Numbered from the stretch's first letter, positions 9,049 to 18,339 are shown. The stretch is DNA of 64,000 nt from Dasania sp. GY-MA-18 (GCF_024734385.1 NZ_JANHAP010000011.1:1-64000); one strand, 5' to 3'. The notes: generated from the letters alone by a model not told the origin. Translations and numbers: made by a program.

Positions 9049-10473
9049 CTATTTTAATAATTGGCTAAGGTCTTTGGCATCCCAATGTGGAAAGTGCTTT
9101 CTGACTAAGGCGTTAAGCTCTAGCTCAAAGGCAGAGTAGTTCGTTTCGCCCTGTGCCTCACCGGCTTGCTCTAACACCTGCTCAACCATACCCGCACCTA
9201 CCGTGATATTGCTTAAACGATCAATAACGATAAAAGCACCGGTTGCACGATTTTGAGCGTATTTATCCACTGCCACCGCTTGCGATAATTGCACATCAAC
9301 CATGGCAATATCATTCAGCTCTAAGCTTTCTGCAGCATCATGTGCTTGGGTGTTTACATCAATTTTGTAATTAACATTATCAATGACACCTGTGGTCACC
9401 TTACTGGCAAATTTGAATAAATACTCTTTGCCCGGTGACATAGCCTTTTCTGACATCCACACCAAATGCGTTTTTAAGCAGTTACTAGTCTGTAGCTCGT
9501 CGTCGGCTTTAACGATGACATCACCGCGGCTAATATCAATTTCGTCTTCTAAAGTAAGAGTAACGGCCTGGCCTATAAAGGCCTCATCCAGTGAGCCATC
9601 ATAAGTCACTATATCTTTAACTTTGCTGGTTTTACCTGAGGGCAGTGCTTTTATGGCTTCGCCCTTTTTAACTACGCCTGAAGCTATAGTGCCGCAAAAA
9701 CCACGAAAATCTAGATGCGGGCGATTGACGTACTGCACAGGAAAACGGAAGTCGGTGAGGTTTAGATCTTCAGCGATGGCAACAGTATCTAAAATTTCCA
9801 TCAAGGTTTGGCCGGTATACCAGGGCGAGCGCTCGCTGCGATCAACGACGTTGTCGCCATCCAGTGCTGACATGGGTACAAACTGTATGTCTTGCTCGTT
9901 TAAATCTTTAGCAAACTCTATATAGTCGGCTTTAATTTTCTCAAAGGTTTCTTCTGAGAAATCCAGCAAATCCATTTTGTTAACCGCAACGACTATGTGC
10001 TTAATGCCCAATAATGAGGCTATATAACTGTGGCGGCGTGTTTGTGTTTGTACGCCGTAGCGGGCATCAATCAAAATAATAGCCAAGTCACAGGTAGAGG
10101 CACCGGTTACCATGTTGCGGGTATACTGCTCATGCCCTGGGGTATCGGCAATAATAAATTTGCGCTTATCGGTAGAAAAATAACGGTAGGCTACATCTAT
10201 AGTAATACCTTGCTCGCGCTCGGCTTGTAAGCCATCTACCAATAACGCTAAGTCGACTTTTTCGCCCGTGGTGCCATGCTTTTGAGTGTCGCTGGTAATG
10301 GCCGCCATTTGATCTTCATAGATCATTTTAGAATCGTGCAACAAGCGACCTATTAAAGTGCTTTTACCATCATCCACGCTGCCGCAGGTTAAAAAGCGCA
10401 GCATTTCTTTGTTTTCATGTTGCTTAAGGTAAGCGTTGATGTCTTGTTCTATTAAATCTGATTGGTGGGACAT
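9049..10473 (-). CDS. cysN: Sulfate adenylyltransferase subunit 1 (GTPase)
   Basis: This 474-residue protein is the GTP-hydrolysing subunit that drives formation of adenosine phosphosulfate from ATP and sulfate by CysD. GTPase motifs are clear: P-loop 'GSVDDGKST' near residue 31, '[12 protein letters not shown]' near 110 and 'NKMD' near 165, followed by EF-Tu-like beta-barrel domains. No APS-kinase (CysC) domain is fused, since the protein ends soon after the barrels. In most relatives cysN follows cysD directly. Here a four-helix-bundle gene and repeats separate the two, so translational coupling has been lost although the strand is the same. Confidence 0.96.
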   Translation of the reverse strand: MSHQSDLIEQDINAYLKQHENKEMLRFLTCGSVDDGKSTLIGRLLHDSKMIYEDQMAAITSDTQKHGTTGEKVDLALLVDGLQAEREQGITIDVAYRYFSTDKRKFIIADTPGHEQYTRNMVTGASTCDLAIILIDARYGVQTQTRRHSYIASLLGIKHIVVAVNKMDLLDFSEETFEKIKADYIEFAKDLNEQDIQFVPMSALDGDNVVDRSERSPWYTGQTLMEILDTVAIAEDLNLTDFRFPVQYVNRPHLDFRGFCGTIASGVVKKGEAIKALPSGKTSKVKDIVTYDGSLDEAFIGQAVTLTLEDEIDISRGDVIVKADDELQTSNCLKTHLVWMSEKAMSPGKEYLFKFASKVTTGVIDNVNYKIDVNTQAHDAAESLELNDIAMVDVQLSQAVAVDKYAQNRATGAFIVIDRLSNITVGAGMVEQVLEQAGEAQGETNYSAFELELNALVRKHFPHWDAKDLSQLLK

Positions 10474-10912
10474 AGTCAGTCTCTAGTTTTCAGTTCCTAG
10501 TCGCTAGCCATAGCTAGCTTATTCATTAAGCCGCCTAACATTGCAGCTATCTCAATTATTTCTACACGCCATCTGTCGCTATTATCAGCATCGATTAGCC
10601 CTATATTTTTACCAATCAATACCTGTGTAGATAGCTCAGCCGCCGAGCCTTTAGCAATACCTAAAAAGTGTATGGTCTCTTTATCTGAGCGCCGCTCTAC
10701 CCCTTCCGCAATATTGCTAGGGATGGATAAACCCGAGCGAGTAATTTGATCTTTAAATCCATAGTCTTTGCAGCTGGCAAAATATCTATAGATCTCAACA
10801 CTCAGCCCAACACTCCTTTGCCATACCAGCAGCCTTTCATGCTTCACTAGCGCACTCCCTGCGTAGTTCATTTGTTTTTGCTAGTCTCTAGCGACTAAAA
10901 ACTAGCGACTTA
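10474..10912. mobile_element. Candidate heptad-bounded element carrying a four-helix-bundle gene
   Basis: Both flanks of the 10497-10871 gene are CTAG-heptad arrays. The left flank (10474-10507) reads AGTCAG, TCTCTAG, TTTTCAG, TTCCTAG, TCGCTAG. The right flank (10881-10912) reads CTAG, TCTCTAG, CGACTAA, AAACTAG, CGACTTA. The outer ends (AGTCTCTAG left, CTAGCGACT right) match those of the gene-free copies at 1804, 18170, 41632 and 48774. The unit sits between cysD and cysN, normally adjacent genes. Mobility is inferred from this layout. There is no recognised transposase and no clear target-site duplication. Confidence 0.45.
10497..10871 (-). CDS. Four-helix-bundle protein (23S rRNA intervening-sequence/S23 family)
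   Basis: This 124-residue protein belongs to the four-helix-bundle family first noted in intervening sequences of 23S rRNA genes. Diagnostic stretches are 'LLVWQRSVGLSVEIYRYF' (helix 1), 'QITRSGLSIPSNIAEGVERR' (helix 2) and 'FLGIAKGSAAELSTQVLIG' (helix 3). The family shares its fold with the Avd accessory protein of diversity-generating retroelements and probably binds nucleic acid, but its function is unknown. It lies between cysD and cysN without any relation to sulfur metabolism. Its last codons (M-A-S-D-stop) are encoded within the left CTAG-heptad array, and its start is 10 bp from the right array. No reverse transcriptase is seen in the window. Confidence 0.9.
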   Translation of the reverse strand: MNYAGSALVKHERLLVWQRSVGLSVEIYRYFASCKDYGFKDQITRSGLSIPSNIAEGVERRSDKETIHFLGIAKGSAAELSTQVLIGKNIGLIDADNSDRWRVEIIEIAAMLGGLMNKLAMASD

Positions 10913-10928
10913 TTTCCAAATCTTCGAT

Positions 10929-11840
10929 TTAGAAATACCCCTCCTGCTTTTTCTTTTCCATAGAGCCCGAGCTGTCGCTGTCGATTACGCGACCTTGGCG
11001 CTCTGAGGTTTTGGTGAGCAGCATTTCTTGGATGATGTCGGTCATGGTGGTGGCCTCTGACTCTACTGCACCGGTTAGGGGGTAGCAGCCCAGGGTTCTA
11101 AAACGCACCATTTTTTCTTCTATGACTTCGCCCTCTTCTATGGGCATGCGCTCATCGTCCACCATAATTAACACGCCATCGCGCTCTACAACCGGGCGTT
11201 TGGCGGCAAAGTACAAGGGTACAATGGGGATGTTTTCTAGGTGTATATACTGCCATATATCTAATTCGGTCCAGTTAGACAGTGGGAATACACGTATGCT
11301 CTCGCCTTTGTCGACCTTGCCGTTGTAAATATCCCACAGCTCTGGACGCTGGCTTTTGGGGTCCCAGCGGTGGTTTTTGTCGCGGAAGGAGTAAACGCGC
11401 TCTTTGGCACGGGACTTTTCTTCATCGCGGCGCGCGCCACCAAAGGCGGCATCAAAGCCGTATTTGTCCAGCGCTTGCTTTAAGCCCTGGGTTTTCATGA
11501 TGTCGGTATGCTTGGCACTACCGTGGGTAAAAGGGCCTACCCCCATATCCACACCTTCTTGGTTGATATGTACCAGCAAGTCCCAGCCTAGGTCTTTAAT
11601 GCGCTGGTCGCGAAACTCAATCATTTCTTTGAATTTCCAGGTGGTATCAACGTGCATTAGGGGGAAGGGCGGCTTGCCGGGGTGGAAGGCTTTCATCGCC
11701 AGGTGCATCATAACGGCCGAATCTTTACCCACCGAGTAGAGCATGACAGGGTTATCGAATTCCGCAGCCACCTCACGAATAATGTGTATGCTCTCCGCTT
11801 CTAGTTGCTTCAAGTGGGTTAAATTATATTTACTGCTCAT
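10929..11840 (-). CDS. cysD: Sulfate adenylyltransferase subunit 2
   Basis: CysD catalyses the adenylyl transfer that makes APS from sulfate and ATP, as the PP-loop ATP-pyrophosphatase partner of CysN. The 303-residue product shows the PP-loop '[18 protein letters not shown]' near residues 34-51, the block '[17 protein letters not shown]' and the hallmark C-terminus 'KKQEGYF'. I chose the ATG at 11840, which begins '[17 protein letters not shown]' and has AAGG 6-7 bp upstream, over an in-frame ATG 24 bp further out. It is the first gene of the cysD - four-helix-bundle - cysN - permease cluster. Confidence 0.95.
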   Translation of the reverse strand: MSSKYNLTHLKQLEAESIHIIREVAAEFDNPVMLYSVGKDSAVMMHLAMKAFHPGKPPFPLMHVDTTWKFKEMIEFRDQRIKDLGWDLLVHINQEGVDMGVGPFTHGSAKHTDIMKTQGLKQALDKYGFDAAFGGARRDEEKSRAKERVYSFRDKNHRWDPKSQRPELWDIYNGKVDKGESIRVFPLSNWTELDIWQYIHLENIPIVPLYFAAKRPVVERDGVLIMVDDERMPIEEGEVIEEKMVRFRTLGCYPLTGAVESEATTMTDIIQEMLLTKTSERQGRVIDSDSSGSMEKKKQEGYF

Positions 11841-11997
11841 CACGAACCTTTCTGTTGAGCGCAAAAATGCGCATTCACTTCCGAAAAGGGCAGTATTATA
11901 AGGGGGTTAGCCACAGCTTACTAGTTGAAATAGAGCCAAGCTATGATCGCTTGTTTATAAGCTTATGCTCTATTAGCGCACAGCCTTTAGCAGCTTC

Positions 11998-12032
11998 GGC
12001 CAGTAGACCGGCAGCAACAATAGCTACTGGCC
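11998..12032. other. Strong inverted repeat between cysD and ugd
   Basis: The 9-bp arms GGCCAGTAG and CTACTGGCC surround a 17-bp centre. There is no T-tract on either side, so it is not a standard terminator for ugd (3' end at 12090, minus strand). It could be a structured leader or an operator upstream of cysD. Nothing else is recognisable in 11841-12089. Confidence 0.5.
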
Positions 12033-12089
12033 TACTACTAAGTAGGGCTTAGTTGTTGGACTGCCTAGTTCACTACCTCAGGGCGGCCG

Positions 12090-13394
12090 CTATCGGCCTA
12101 CCCCGCAATACTCAAACCCGGCTGCACGCATAGCGGCAGGCTCATAGACATTACGTAAGTCCACAAACACCTTACCCGCCATTAGCTCTTTGATTTTATT
12201 GGCGCTAAGGCCTCGGTATTCATTCCACTCGGTCATCAAGACTACCGCATCCGCGCCCGCTATGGCCGCATACGCGCTGTCGAAATACTGCACACTGGCG
12301 GGCAGCATATGCTTGGCTTCCGCCATACCCTGCGGGTCGTGAGCCTGTATCTTGGCGCCCTTATCGCACAGTGGCGGCAAAATGGACAAGGCTGGCGCAT
12401 CGCGCATATCGTCGGTTTCGGGCTTAAAGGTAAGCCCCAGCACGGCTATGGTTTTGCCCGATTCAGACCCACCCAGCGCACTGCGTATTTTTTTCACCAT
12501 CTGCGCTTTTTGCGAGGCATTAACCTCTACCACCGACTCTACAATACGGCTGGCCACGCCATGCTCTTGGGCGATGCGCACCAAAGCCAAGGTATCTTTA
12601 GGGAAGCAGGAGCCACCGTAGCCCGGCCCCGCGTGTAAAAACTTCTTACCTATGCGGCCATCCAAGCCCATACCCTTGGCGATGGCATGCACATCGGCAC
12701 CCACTGCTTCGCAGAGCTGGGACATTTCATTGATAAAGCTGATTTTGGTAGCCAAAAAAGCGTTGGAGGCGTATTTAATCAGCTCCGCGCTCTCCAGGTT
12801 AGTCACCAATATGGGGGCCTCAATTAGGTTTAAGGGGCGGTATAGATCTCGCAGCAGCGCTTCGGCGCGCTCGCTCTCCACCCCCAGCACTACGCGATCA
12901 GGGCGCATAAAGTCACTAATAGCCGCGCCTTCGCGTAAAAATTCAGGGTTTGAAGCCACATCAAAATCGGCCTGCGGGTTGGCCTCGCGTACTATGCGCT
13001 CTACCTGTCTGGCGGTCCCCACTGGCACCGTCGATTTATCAACGATAACGGTATAGCCCTGTAAGTTTTTGGCTATATCCTCGGCGGCAGCGTAAACATA
13101 GGCCAGGTCAGCATGGCCGTCACCGCGGCGGGTGGGGGTACCCACAGCAATAAATACCAGGTCAGCCTCGCTAACCGCACCAGCCAAATCAGTGGTAAAC
13201 GCTAAGCGGCCTGCAGCCACATTGCGCGCCACCAAGTCTTCCAAGCCTGGCTCGTAAATGGGTATGCCACCGGCCTTTAGCCTATCGATCTTAGCTTGGT
13301 CTAAATCCACACAGGTAACATTGGCACCAAACTCAGCAAAGCAAGACCCAGAAACCAAACCGACATAGCCGGCGCCTATCATGACTACCTTCAT
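12090..13394 (-). CDS. ugd: UDP-glucose 6-dehydrogenase
   Basis: This 434-residue enzyme oxidises UDP-glucose to UDP-glucuronate using two NAD+, providing an acidic sugar precursor for polysaccharides. The N-terminal Rossmann domain starts 'MKVVMIGAGYVGLVSGSCFA'. The catalytic cysteine lies in 'GPGYGGSCFPKDTLAL' (mid-protein), with the conserved 'NPEFLREGAAI' block before it and 'GLTFKPETDDMRDAPAL' in the C-terminal domain. Length is normal for the family. AAGGAT precedes the ATG by about 7 bp. It stands alone between cysD and a diguanylate-cyclase gene, and its product probably feeds the surface-polysaccharide system. Confidence 0.96.
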   Translation of the reverse strand: MKVVMIGAGYVGLVSGSCFAEFGANVTCVDLDQAKIDRLKAGGIPIYEPGLEDLVARNVAAGRLAFTTDLAGAVSEADLVFIAVGTPTRRGDGHADLAYVYAAAEDIAKNLQGYTVIVDKSTVPVGTARQVERIVREANPQADFDVASNPEFLREGAAISDFMRPDRVVLGVESERAEALLRDLYRPLNLIEAPILVTNLESAELIKYASNAFLATKISFINEMSQLCEAVGADVHAIAKGMGLDGRIGKKFLHAGPGYGGSCFPKDTLALVRIAQEHGVASRIVESVVEVNASQKAQMVKKIRSALGGSESGKTIAVLGLTFKPETDDMRDAPALSILPPLCDKGAKIQAHDPQGMAEAKHMLPASVQYFDSAYAAIAGADAVVLMTEWNEYRGLSANKIKELMAGKVFVDLRNVYEPAAMRAAGFEYCGVGR

Positions 13395-13524
13395 TATTTA
13401 TCCTTATTCAATGCGCAATGCTACTGCCCTAACCGGGCAAAAAAGTGGAGAAAGTTTACAGCAGGATTTCCATACTGAACAGCCTAACCCTTTAGCACAG
13501 CCAGGCCTTTGCGGGCATTATGAT

Positions 13525-15312
13525 TTATGAGGCCACAATAACGCGGTTTCTGCCCTCGTGCTTAGCTTGGTACAGTGCTTTATCGGCACGGGCAAAGGCT
13601 GCATCGGGTTTATCCTCGCCACTAAACTCGGTAACACCAAAGGACAGGGTAATGGTTACTGGCTGCTCTTTAAAATGGAAGGGGCACTGCGCTATGGCCT
13701 CGCGCAAATGGTCTATCACCTGATATGCCGCCTGTTGATCCGTTTCGGGCATGAGCACCACAAACTCTTCGCCGCCAAAACGTGCGATAAAATCGCTTTT
13801 TCTTAAACGGCTGGCGATACTGCGGGCAACGATGCGCAGTACTTTATCGCCCGCCTGATGGCCATAGCTATCATTAATCGATTTAAAATGGTCTATGTCG
13901 CAAACCACTAAACTCAGCGGCCGCTGATAGCGCCGCCAGCGCTCATACTCCTGCTCTAGGTGCTGGTTATAAGCTTCGCGGTTGGGCAGCTGAGTAAGCA
14001 CATCACGTAAAGCACGCTGGCGCTGCTCTTCAATTTGCTGCTCCGCCTGTTGTGACTGCTGCTCCATATTTTTAACCTGCTCAACTAAAGCGTTGAGCTG
14101 GGCAGATAGATTTTGCTCTCGCGTTTGCTCACTGCCTTGATGCTTGCTCATTACTGACAGCACTTGATCTAAACGGTCGCTAACCTCTAATTTTAATTGC
14201 TCCAGGTCATCGGCATTGGCCACACTATCTTGCATAGCTGCCACTTGCTCACGCATAGAGGCTTGCAATAATTGCTGCGCCTGCTGGCTATCACCCTGTG
14301 ACTGCTGCGAGCTATTAATAATCTCATAGGCCGAGGCCAATCTGTCATTAAGTTGCTTTAAAAAGTTTTCAAAAGCCTGCTGATCGCGATCAAAGGCAGA
14401 CACTATCACTATGCTAACTTGCTCCAGCACCGCGACTAGCTCATACCAATTTAAGCCCTGCTCGATTTGCTGCACAGCTTTTTCATAATTAGCCAGGGCC
14501 ATGGCTGGCGGTTCAATTTGCTGCAATAGCTCGCTTAAAATCTCACAAACGGCCGCGTTAATTTTTGCAAAGCCTGGCTCTAACGATTGGCTTTTATCCA
14601 CGCCAACGCGGGGTAAATCCGGCACTACTTCTTCGGCCGCCGAGTTTGACAAGGATAATGCTTGCGCTGCGTCTGGCTTTTGTTCTGGTTCTGGCTCTAC
14701 AGCTAACCCTAGGGCCTGCTCGGTTTGCTCAGTTTGATTAAGCTCGGCCTGCACTGCGTTAGTGCTATTTGCTTTGTCACCACCCCCTGTTAGCCGCTGC
14801 CATAGTGACAGCCTAGGGGTTGTGCTCGCACTGGCCTGCAACACCTGTTGCTGTAGCTCGCCAAACTCTTTTAATAGTAGAGGGTAAAAGGGGATTTCTA
14901 CACTGCGTTTTTTTGCCACTTTTTGAAAAGCTTTTAAGGCTTTTTTATTATCGCTATCGGGCCTTAGCTGCTGCAATTGTGCAATCAAATGATTAAAAGC
15001 CAGGGCAACTTGCTGGCCCCTGTCTGTCTTAATGGCATCCATGCGTTTAACTTGGCCACCTAAAGCTTCGACCACCGTTTTTAGTTCCTTGGCAGATATC
15101 GTTTTGCCTTTTAATAAGCCGCGCATACCGACTAGCTGCTTATCCAGATTTTTATCCATGCCTTCGGCAATCATGCTAATACGCAGCGCAGCCTGATTGA
15201 GCAAAGTCAGCAAGGTTTTAAATTGCTTATCTTGGCGCTCTTGCTGGTCCAGGCTATCTAGGTATTTGTCTTTCCAGCTTTTGCCGGCATTATTATTTTG
15301 TTGGCTAGACAC
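13525..15312 (-). CDS. Diguanylate cyclase (GGDEF) with long coiled-coil N-terminus
   Basis: This 595-residue soluble protein ends in a GGDEF domain (about residues 440-593) that should make cyclic-di-GMP from two GTP. The active-site loop reads 'RFGGEEF' and an allosteric I-site 'RKSD' sits five residues before it. 'VVCDIDHFKSINDSYGHQAGD' is the canonical metal and substrate segment. The preceding 430 residues are glutamine-rich and largely helical or coiled coil, with no recognised sensor domain or membrane helix. Similar stand-alone cyclases occur in Pseudomonas. It lies upstream of dsbA on the same strand, but a terminator at 15360-15386 separates the two. Confidence 0.93.
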   Translation of the reverse strand: MSSQQNNNAGKSWKDKYLDSLDQQERQDKQFKTLLTLLNQAALRISMIAEGMDKNLDKQLVGMRGLLKGKTISAKELKTVVEALGGQVKRMDAIKTDRGQQVALAFNHLIAQLQQLRPDSDNKKALKAFQKVAKKRSVEIPFYPLLLKEFGELQQQVLQASASTTPRLSLWQRLTGGGDKANSTNAVQAELNQTEQTEQALGLAVEPEPEQKPDAAQALSLSNSAAEEVVPDLPRVGVDKSQSLEPGFAKINAAVCEILSELLQQIEPPAMALANYEKAVQQIEQGLNWYELVAVLEQVSIVIVSAFDRDQQAFENFLKQLNDRLASAYEIINSSQQSQGDSQQAQQLLQASMREQVAAMQDSVANADDLEQLKLEVSDRLDQVLSVMSKHQGSEQTREQNLSAQLNALVEQVKNMEQQSQQAEQQIEEQRQRALRDVLTQLPNREAYNQHLEQEYERWRRYQRPLSLVVCDIDHFKSINDSYGHQAGDKVLRIVARSIASRLRKSDFIARFGGEEFVVLMPETDQQAAYQVIDHLREAIAQCPFHFKEQPVTITLSFGVTEFSGEDKPDAAFARADKALYQAKHEGRNRVIVAS

Positions 15313-15359
15313 GAATAGCGACTCTATTGCAAAAAATTACTGGCAAGTATAGCCCAGAT

Positions 15360-15386
15360 AAAAAAAGCCGAGATAAATCTCGGCTT
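15360..15386 (-). terminator. Rho-independent terminator after dsbA
   Basis: On the minus strand, AGCCGAG and CTCGGCT arms with a 6-nt loop are followed by a run of T. It lies 27 bp beyond the dsbA stop codon. Confidence 0.85.
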
Positions 15387-15412
15387 TAGTCAGTATTGTT
15401 AGCTATTAGCGC

Positions 15413-16066
15413 TTAGCTCGCTGCAGCCATGGCTGCCCGCTCTTTGGCAATTAAATAATTCATCACCGCTATCATTTGCTGCTGGCCACCTGCCATTTTG
15501 CCGCTCACCCGGTATTTGCCATTCACAACCACCTCAGGCGTGCCGCTAATTTTATAGCTACGGGCACGGGCGTCGGCTTGGCGTACTTGGCTAAGCACAC
15601 CAAAGGAGCTTAGGGTTTTTAAAGCCTGCTCGCGATCTACACCATAGTCAGCAAATAAATCCGCTATTTGTGCCGGCGTGTTTAAGCGCTTGCGCTCTAC
15701 ATTCAAGGTAACAAAAATAGGGGTGTGTACGGTATCCAGCACTTTTAAAGCCTGCGCTGCATAATAAGCTTGCGCGTGTAACTTCATAGAGCCGCCCCAC
15801 ATAGCTGGCGAGCGATAAAAATCTACGTCTTCGGCCTTACTCTCTTTCCAGGCGTTAATAATGGGCTCAAAGTTGTAGCAGTGGCCACAGCCATACCAAA
15901 ACACCTCTACCACTTCGATTTTGCTGGCATCTCTAGTGCGTACTGGGGTATCCAATACGGCGTAGTGCACCCCCGCCTCATATTGCTGCTGGGCAAAGGC
16001 CGCGGTGGCTGTCATCAACATTAGGGCGCTAATGACCATGGCCGCCATCCGTCTCATTGAGCTCAT
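15413..16066 (-). CDS. dsbA: Thiol:disulfide interchange protein DsbA
   Basis: This periplasmic thioredoxin-fold oxidase introduces disulfide bonds into exported proteins. It has a signal peptide (cleavage after 'TAAFA'), the redox motif C-G-H-C in 'FWYGCGHCYNF', and the cis-proline loop 'GTPEVVVNG'. The start at 16066 has GGAG 7 bp upstream. An in-frame ATG 87 bp further out would add a region with no signal-peptide logic. It lies beside cytochrome c4/c5 genes and engB, as in Pseudomonas. A terminator at 16204-16231 separates it from the cytochrome genes. Confidence 0.94.
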   Translation of the reverse strand: MSSMRRMAAMVISALMLMTATAAFAQQQYEAGVHYAVLDTPVRTRDASKIEVVEVFWYGCGHCYNFEPIINAWKESKAEDVDFYRSPAMWGGSMKLHAQAYYAAQALKVLDTVHTPIFVTLNVERKRLNTPAQIADLFADYGVDREQALKTLSSFGVLSQVRQADARARSYKISGTPEVVVNGKYRVSGKMAGGQQQMIAVMNYLIAKERAAMAAAS

Positions 16067-16203
16067 AGTATTCTCCAAACAAATCATATTATCGGTATCA
16101 ATTATTCTAGGTCTGTATGACCCCAAGCTTAGCGTTAGAGTTCCTAACACCAAGCTAAAACCCTTATTGCTGCTATCTCATCTTGCAAACAATCTATAGA
16201 TAC

Positions 16204-16231
16204 AAAAAAGGCAGCCTCAGCTGCCTTTTTT
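16204..16231. terminator. Bidirectional terminator between cytochrome c4 and dsbA
   Basis: A GGCAGC/GCTGCC hairpin with a 4-nt loop is flanked by A and T runs on the two sides. It lies 44 bp after the cytochrome c4 stop codon and fits termination of the two-gene cytochrome unit on the minus strand. Confidence 0.88.
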
Positions 16232-16274
16232 ACATGACCCCAGCGCAGATTGCCAGAGCCATTATTAGCGCTTA

Positions 16275-16937
16275 TTAATACAGCCCTGAGATATAGCTGG
16301 CTACCGCTTCAATTTCATTATCGCTAAGCGGGTAGGCATTGGCACGCATCATTTGGGTATCGCCATCGTTGCTGCGGCCATTGTGATCGCCATCGGCGGC
16401 AGCGCGGAAAGCTTTTAACTGTGCGGCCACGTAATCAGCATGCTGGCCCGACAAACGCGGGAAACCTGCAGGAGCGTTACCCTTGCCCGTAGGCGAGTGA
16501 CAACCGGCACAAGCGGCCACACCTTTAGAACGTATACCTGCGGCATAAATCTCAGCACCCTTGGCAACTAACTCGGCTTTAGCCTGGCCACCTGAGGCTG
16601 GCTGGGCGGCAAAGTAAGCGGCGATGTCGGCTAAGTCCTGGTCGTTGAAATTGTCCAGCTGACCAGCCATTTGCGCCACACTGCGGCCGCTACACTTGCT
16701 GGCCTTCTGTTCATCGGCAGATAAAAAGCCACACTGTATATCTTGCATCTGTTTAACTAAGTAGCGCTCGTTCTGGCCGGCCAGTTTAGGAAAGCTAGGC
16801 ACGGTGCTATTTCCACCTTGGCCATGACAGGCTACACAGGCTGCAGCTTTACTTTGCCCCGCAGCAGCATCGCCATCAGCGCTGGCCCAGCCCGCTAAAC
16901 CGAAAGAAACTAAAGCCCCTACTAATAGTTTTTTCAT
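16275..16937 (-). CDS. Cytochrome c4 (dihaem)
   Basis: This 220-residue periplasmic dihaem cytochrome has a signal peptide ('MKKLLVGALVSFGLAGWASA') and two haem-binding motifs, C-V-A-C-H near residue 34 and C-A-G-C-H near residue 135, in two homologous halves. Methionine ligands are likely in 'AQMAGQLDNF' and 'TQMMRANAYPLSDNEI'. Cytochrome c4 passes electrons from the bc1 complex to terminal oxidases. The start at the second in-frame ATG (16937) gives a standard signal peptide. It lies just downstream of a c5-type cytochrome gene on the same strand, an arrangement shared with Pseudomonas. Confidence 0.93.
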   Translation of the reverse strand: MKKLLVGALVSFGLAGWASADGDAAAGQSKAAACVACHGQGGNSTVPSFPKLAGQNERYLVKQMQDIQCGFLSADEQKASKCSGRSVAQMAGQLDNFNDQDLADIAAYFAAQPASGGQAKAELVAKGAEIYAAGIRSKGVAACAGCHSPTGKGNAPAGFPRLSGQHADYVAAQLKAFRAAADGDHNGRSNDGDTQMMRANAYPLSDNEIEAVASYISGLY

Positions 16938-16999
16938 AATCAATCCAATCTTCAAATAGCAGCCGTTGTAAGTAACAGCTTGTTGTTATTAGGCCGAGG

Positions 17000-17299
17000 C
17001 TATTGAGCCGCCGACATATACTCGATTAATGCTTTAAAATCATCTGCACTGCAGTTCATGCACATACCCTTAGGCGGCATGGCATTTAAGCCGTTTTGTA
17101 CACTTTGCACTAAAGTATCCATACCTTTTTGCAGGCGTGGCGCCCAGTCACTGGCTACCCCAGTTTTAGGTGCATTGGCAGCGCCGGTCGCATGGCAAAG
17201 TGCGCAGGTTTTAGCGTAGTGCTGGTCTACTGCTGGGTCAGACGCTTGCGCTAAGGCCGCCATAAACGGCAAAAGACCAACTAAAAGTAGTTTTTTCAT
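17000..17299 (-). CDS. Cytochrome c5-family monohaem protein
   Basis: This 99-residue periplasmic c-type cytochrome has a signal peptide (cleavage after 'AALAQA'), the haem motif C-A-L-C-H, and the c5 signature 'PPKGMCMNCSADDFKALIEYM', which holds the methionine-ligand region and a disulfide pair. GGAGGG 6 bp before the ATG at 17299 fixes the start, against an in-frame ATG 39 bp upstream. It precedes cytochrome c4 by 62 bp on the same strand, and the pair probably forms one transcript. Confidence 0.92.
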   Translation of the reverse strand: MKKLLLVGLLPFMAALAQASDPAVDQHYAKTCALCHATGAANAPKTGVASDWAPRLQKGMDTLVQSVQNGLNAMPPKGMCMNCSADDFKALIEYMSAAQ

Positions 17300-17498
17300 T
17301 GCATCCCTCCTGCATAGACAACGATAATGCACCCGCAAGTGCGCACTTAATGTTAGAAAACGGCGGCATTATACACAAGAGTAGACTGATACCGCCATCC
17401 CCGCACGACAAGCTTTAACGAATAAGCCCGCAGCAACAGCTATACTGCTGACGACTTAATCTATACATCACCCGAAATACCCAGCTAAAGGCCACAGT

Positions 17499-18179
17499 GT
17501 GAGCAGCGACCCCAGCAGCAACCCCAATACCCCGTCTAACAACAAACCCGGCAACAAAGCGCTTAATTTTCGCGTGGCCGAGTTTTTTACCAGCGCCCCA
17601 AAACTGGCCGACTGCCCCCCCGACATAGGGGTAGAGGTAGCCTTTGCGGGCCGCTCTAATGCCGGCAAATCCAGCTCTATCAATACCCTTACCGAAAATA
17701 AAAAGATGGCCCGCATCAGTAAAACGCCCGGGCGCACGCAGTTAATCAACTTTTTTAAATTAAGCGAAACACAAAGGCTGGTAGACCTACCGGGCTATGG
17801 CTTTGCCAAAGTACCGCTGGCCGTTAAAGAGAAATGGCAGCGCCACCTGGAGCAATACCTGCGCGAGCGCCAGTCATTAAAAGGCCTAATCCTATTAATG
17901 GACAGCCGCCACCCGCTGCAAGACTTTGACCGCATGATGATCAGCTGGGCGCAAAGCTGCCAGATGCCTGTACATATATTGCTCACCAAAAGCGACAAAC
18001 TTAAAAACGGCCCCGCCAAGGCCACACTGTTAAAAGTACGCAAAGAGTTTGCAGAAGATCAGCTAATCTCCGCCCAGCTGTTCTCCTCCCTCAAGCGCAC
18101 CGGCCTGCCAGAGCTTAGAGCGAAGTTGGGGGAGTGGCTGGGCCCTGCCCAGCCACAGCCGATAGACGCCAGTCTCTAG
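17499..18179 (+). CDS. engB: Ribosome biogenesis GTPase EngB (YihA/YsxC)
   Basis: This 226-residue essential-type GTPase assists late assembly of the 50S ribosomal subunit. G1 is 'GRSNAGKSS' (near residue 50), G3 lies in '[12 protein letters not shown]', and G4 is 'TKSDKL'. The start is GTG at 17499. A poorly conserved, proline- and asparagine-rich N-terminal 25 residues precede the '[17 protein letters not shown]' block. The stop codon TAG and the last codons fall inside a CTAG-heptad repeat, giving the C-terminus D-A-S-L. In Pseudomonas engB lies next to polA. Here polA is 40 kb away. Confidence 0.94.
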   Translation: MSSDPSSNPNTPSNNKPGNKALNFRVAEFFTSAPKLADCPPDIGVEVAFAGRSNAGKSSSINTLTENKKMARISKTPGRTQLINFFKLSETQRLVDLPGYGFAKVPLAVKEKWQRHLEQYLRERQSLKGLILLMDSRHPLQDFDRMMISWAQSCQMPVHILLTKSDKLKNGPAKATLLKVRKEFAEDQLISAQLFSSLKRTGLPELRAKLGEWLGPAQPQPIDASL

Positions 18180-18226
18180 CTCCTAGCCTTAGAGCCCGTA
18201 GTGTTTGCTCTAGCGACTAGCGACTT
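18170..18226. repeat. CTAG-heptad repeat element (copy d)
   Basis: The element starts CAGTCTCTAG, CTCCTAG and ends CTAG, CGACTAG, CGACTTT, with 7-bp phase at each end and a less regular middle. It covers the engB stop codon. Ends and polarity match copies at 1804, 10474-10912, 41632 and 48774. Confidence 0.75.
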
Positions 18227-18229
18227 TCC

Positions 18230-18334
18230 AAAAAAAACCCAGCGACGAAAACCGTGCTGGGTATAAGTAGTGTCTAAACATAGGGGATCAAGACACTGTG
18301 GAGACTTGGATGGGGAATGCATTGCATCCGCATG
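18230..18334 (-). ncRNA. Candidate small RNA 1 of a tandem pair
   Basis: On the minus strand this unit runs about 105 nt from a sigmaE-like promoter to a terminator (CCCAGC/GCTGGG hairpin at 18238-18261, then eight T). Just before the terminator is a second hairpin (18269-18297): 7-bp arms AGTGTCT and AGACACT around a loop containing ATCCCCTA. The neighbouring unit has the same loop motif but different stem bases, so the stem pairing is kept while its sequence is not. No open reading frame of note is present. The C-rich loop could pair with Shine-Dalgarno sequences (inference). Confidence 0.65.
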
Positions 18335-18339
18335 GTTAC

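Noticed and set aside
10497-10871. Diversity-generating retroelement accessory gene (Avd)
   Set aside because: The fold family fits, but no reverse transcriptase, template repeat or variable target gene is in the window.
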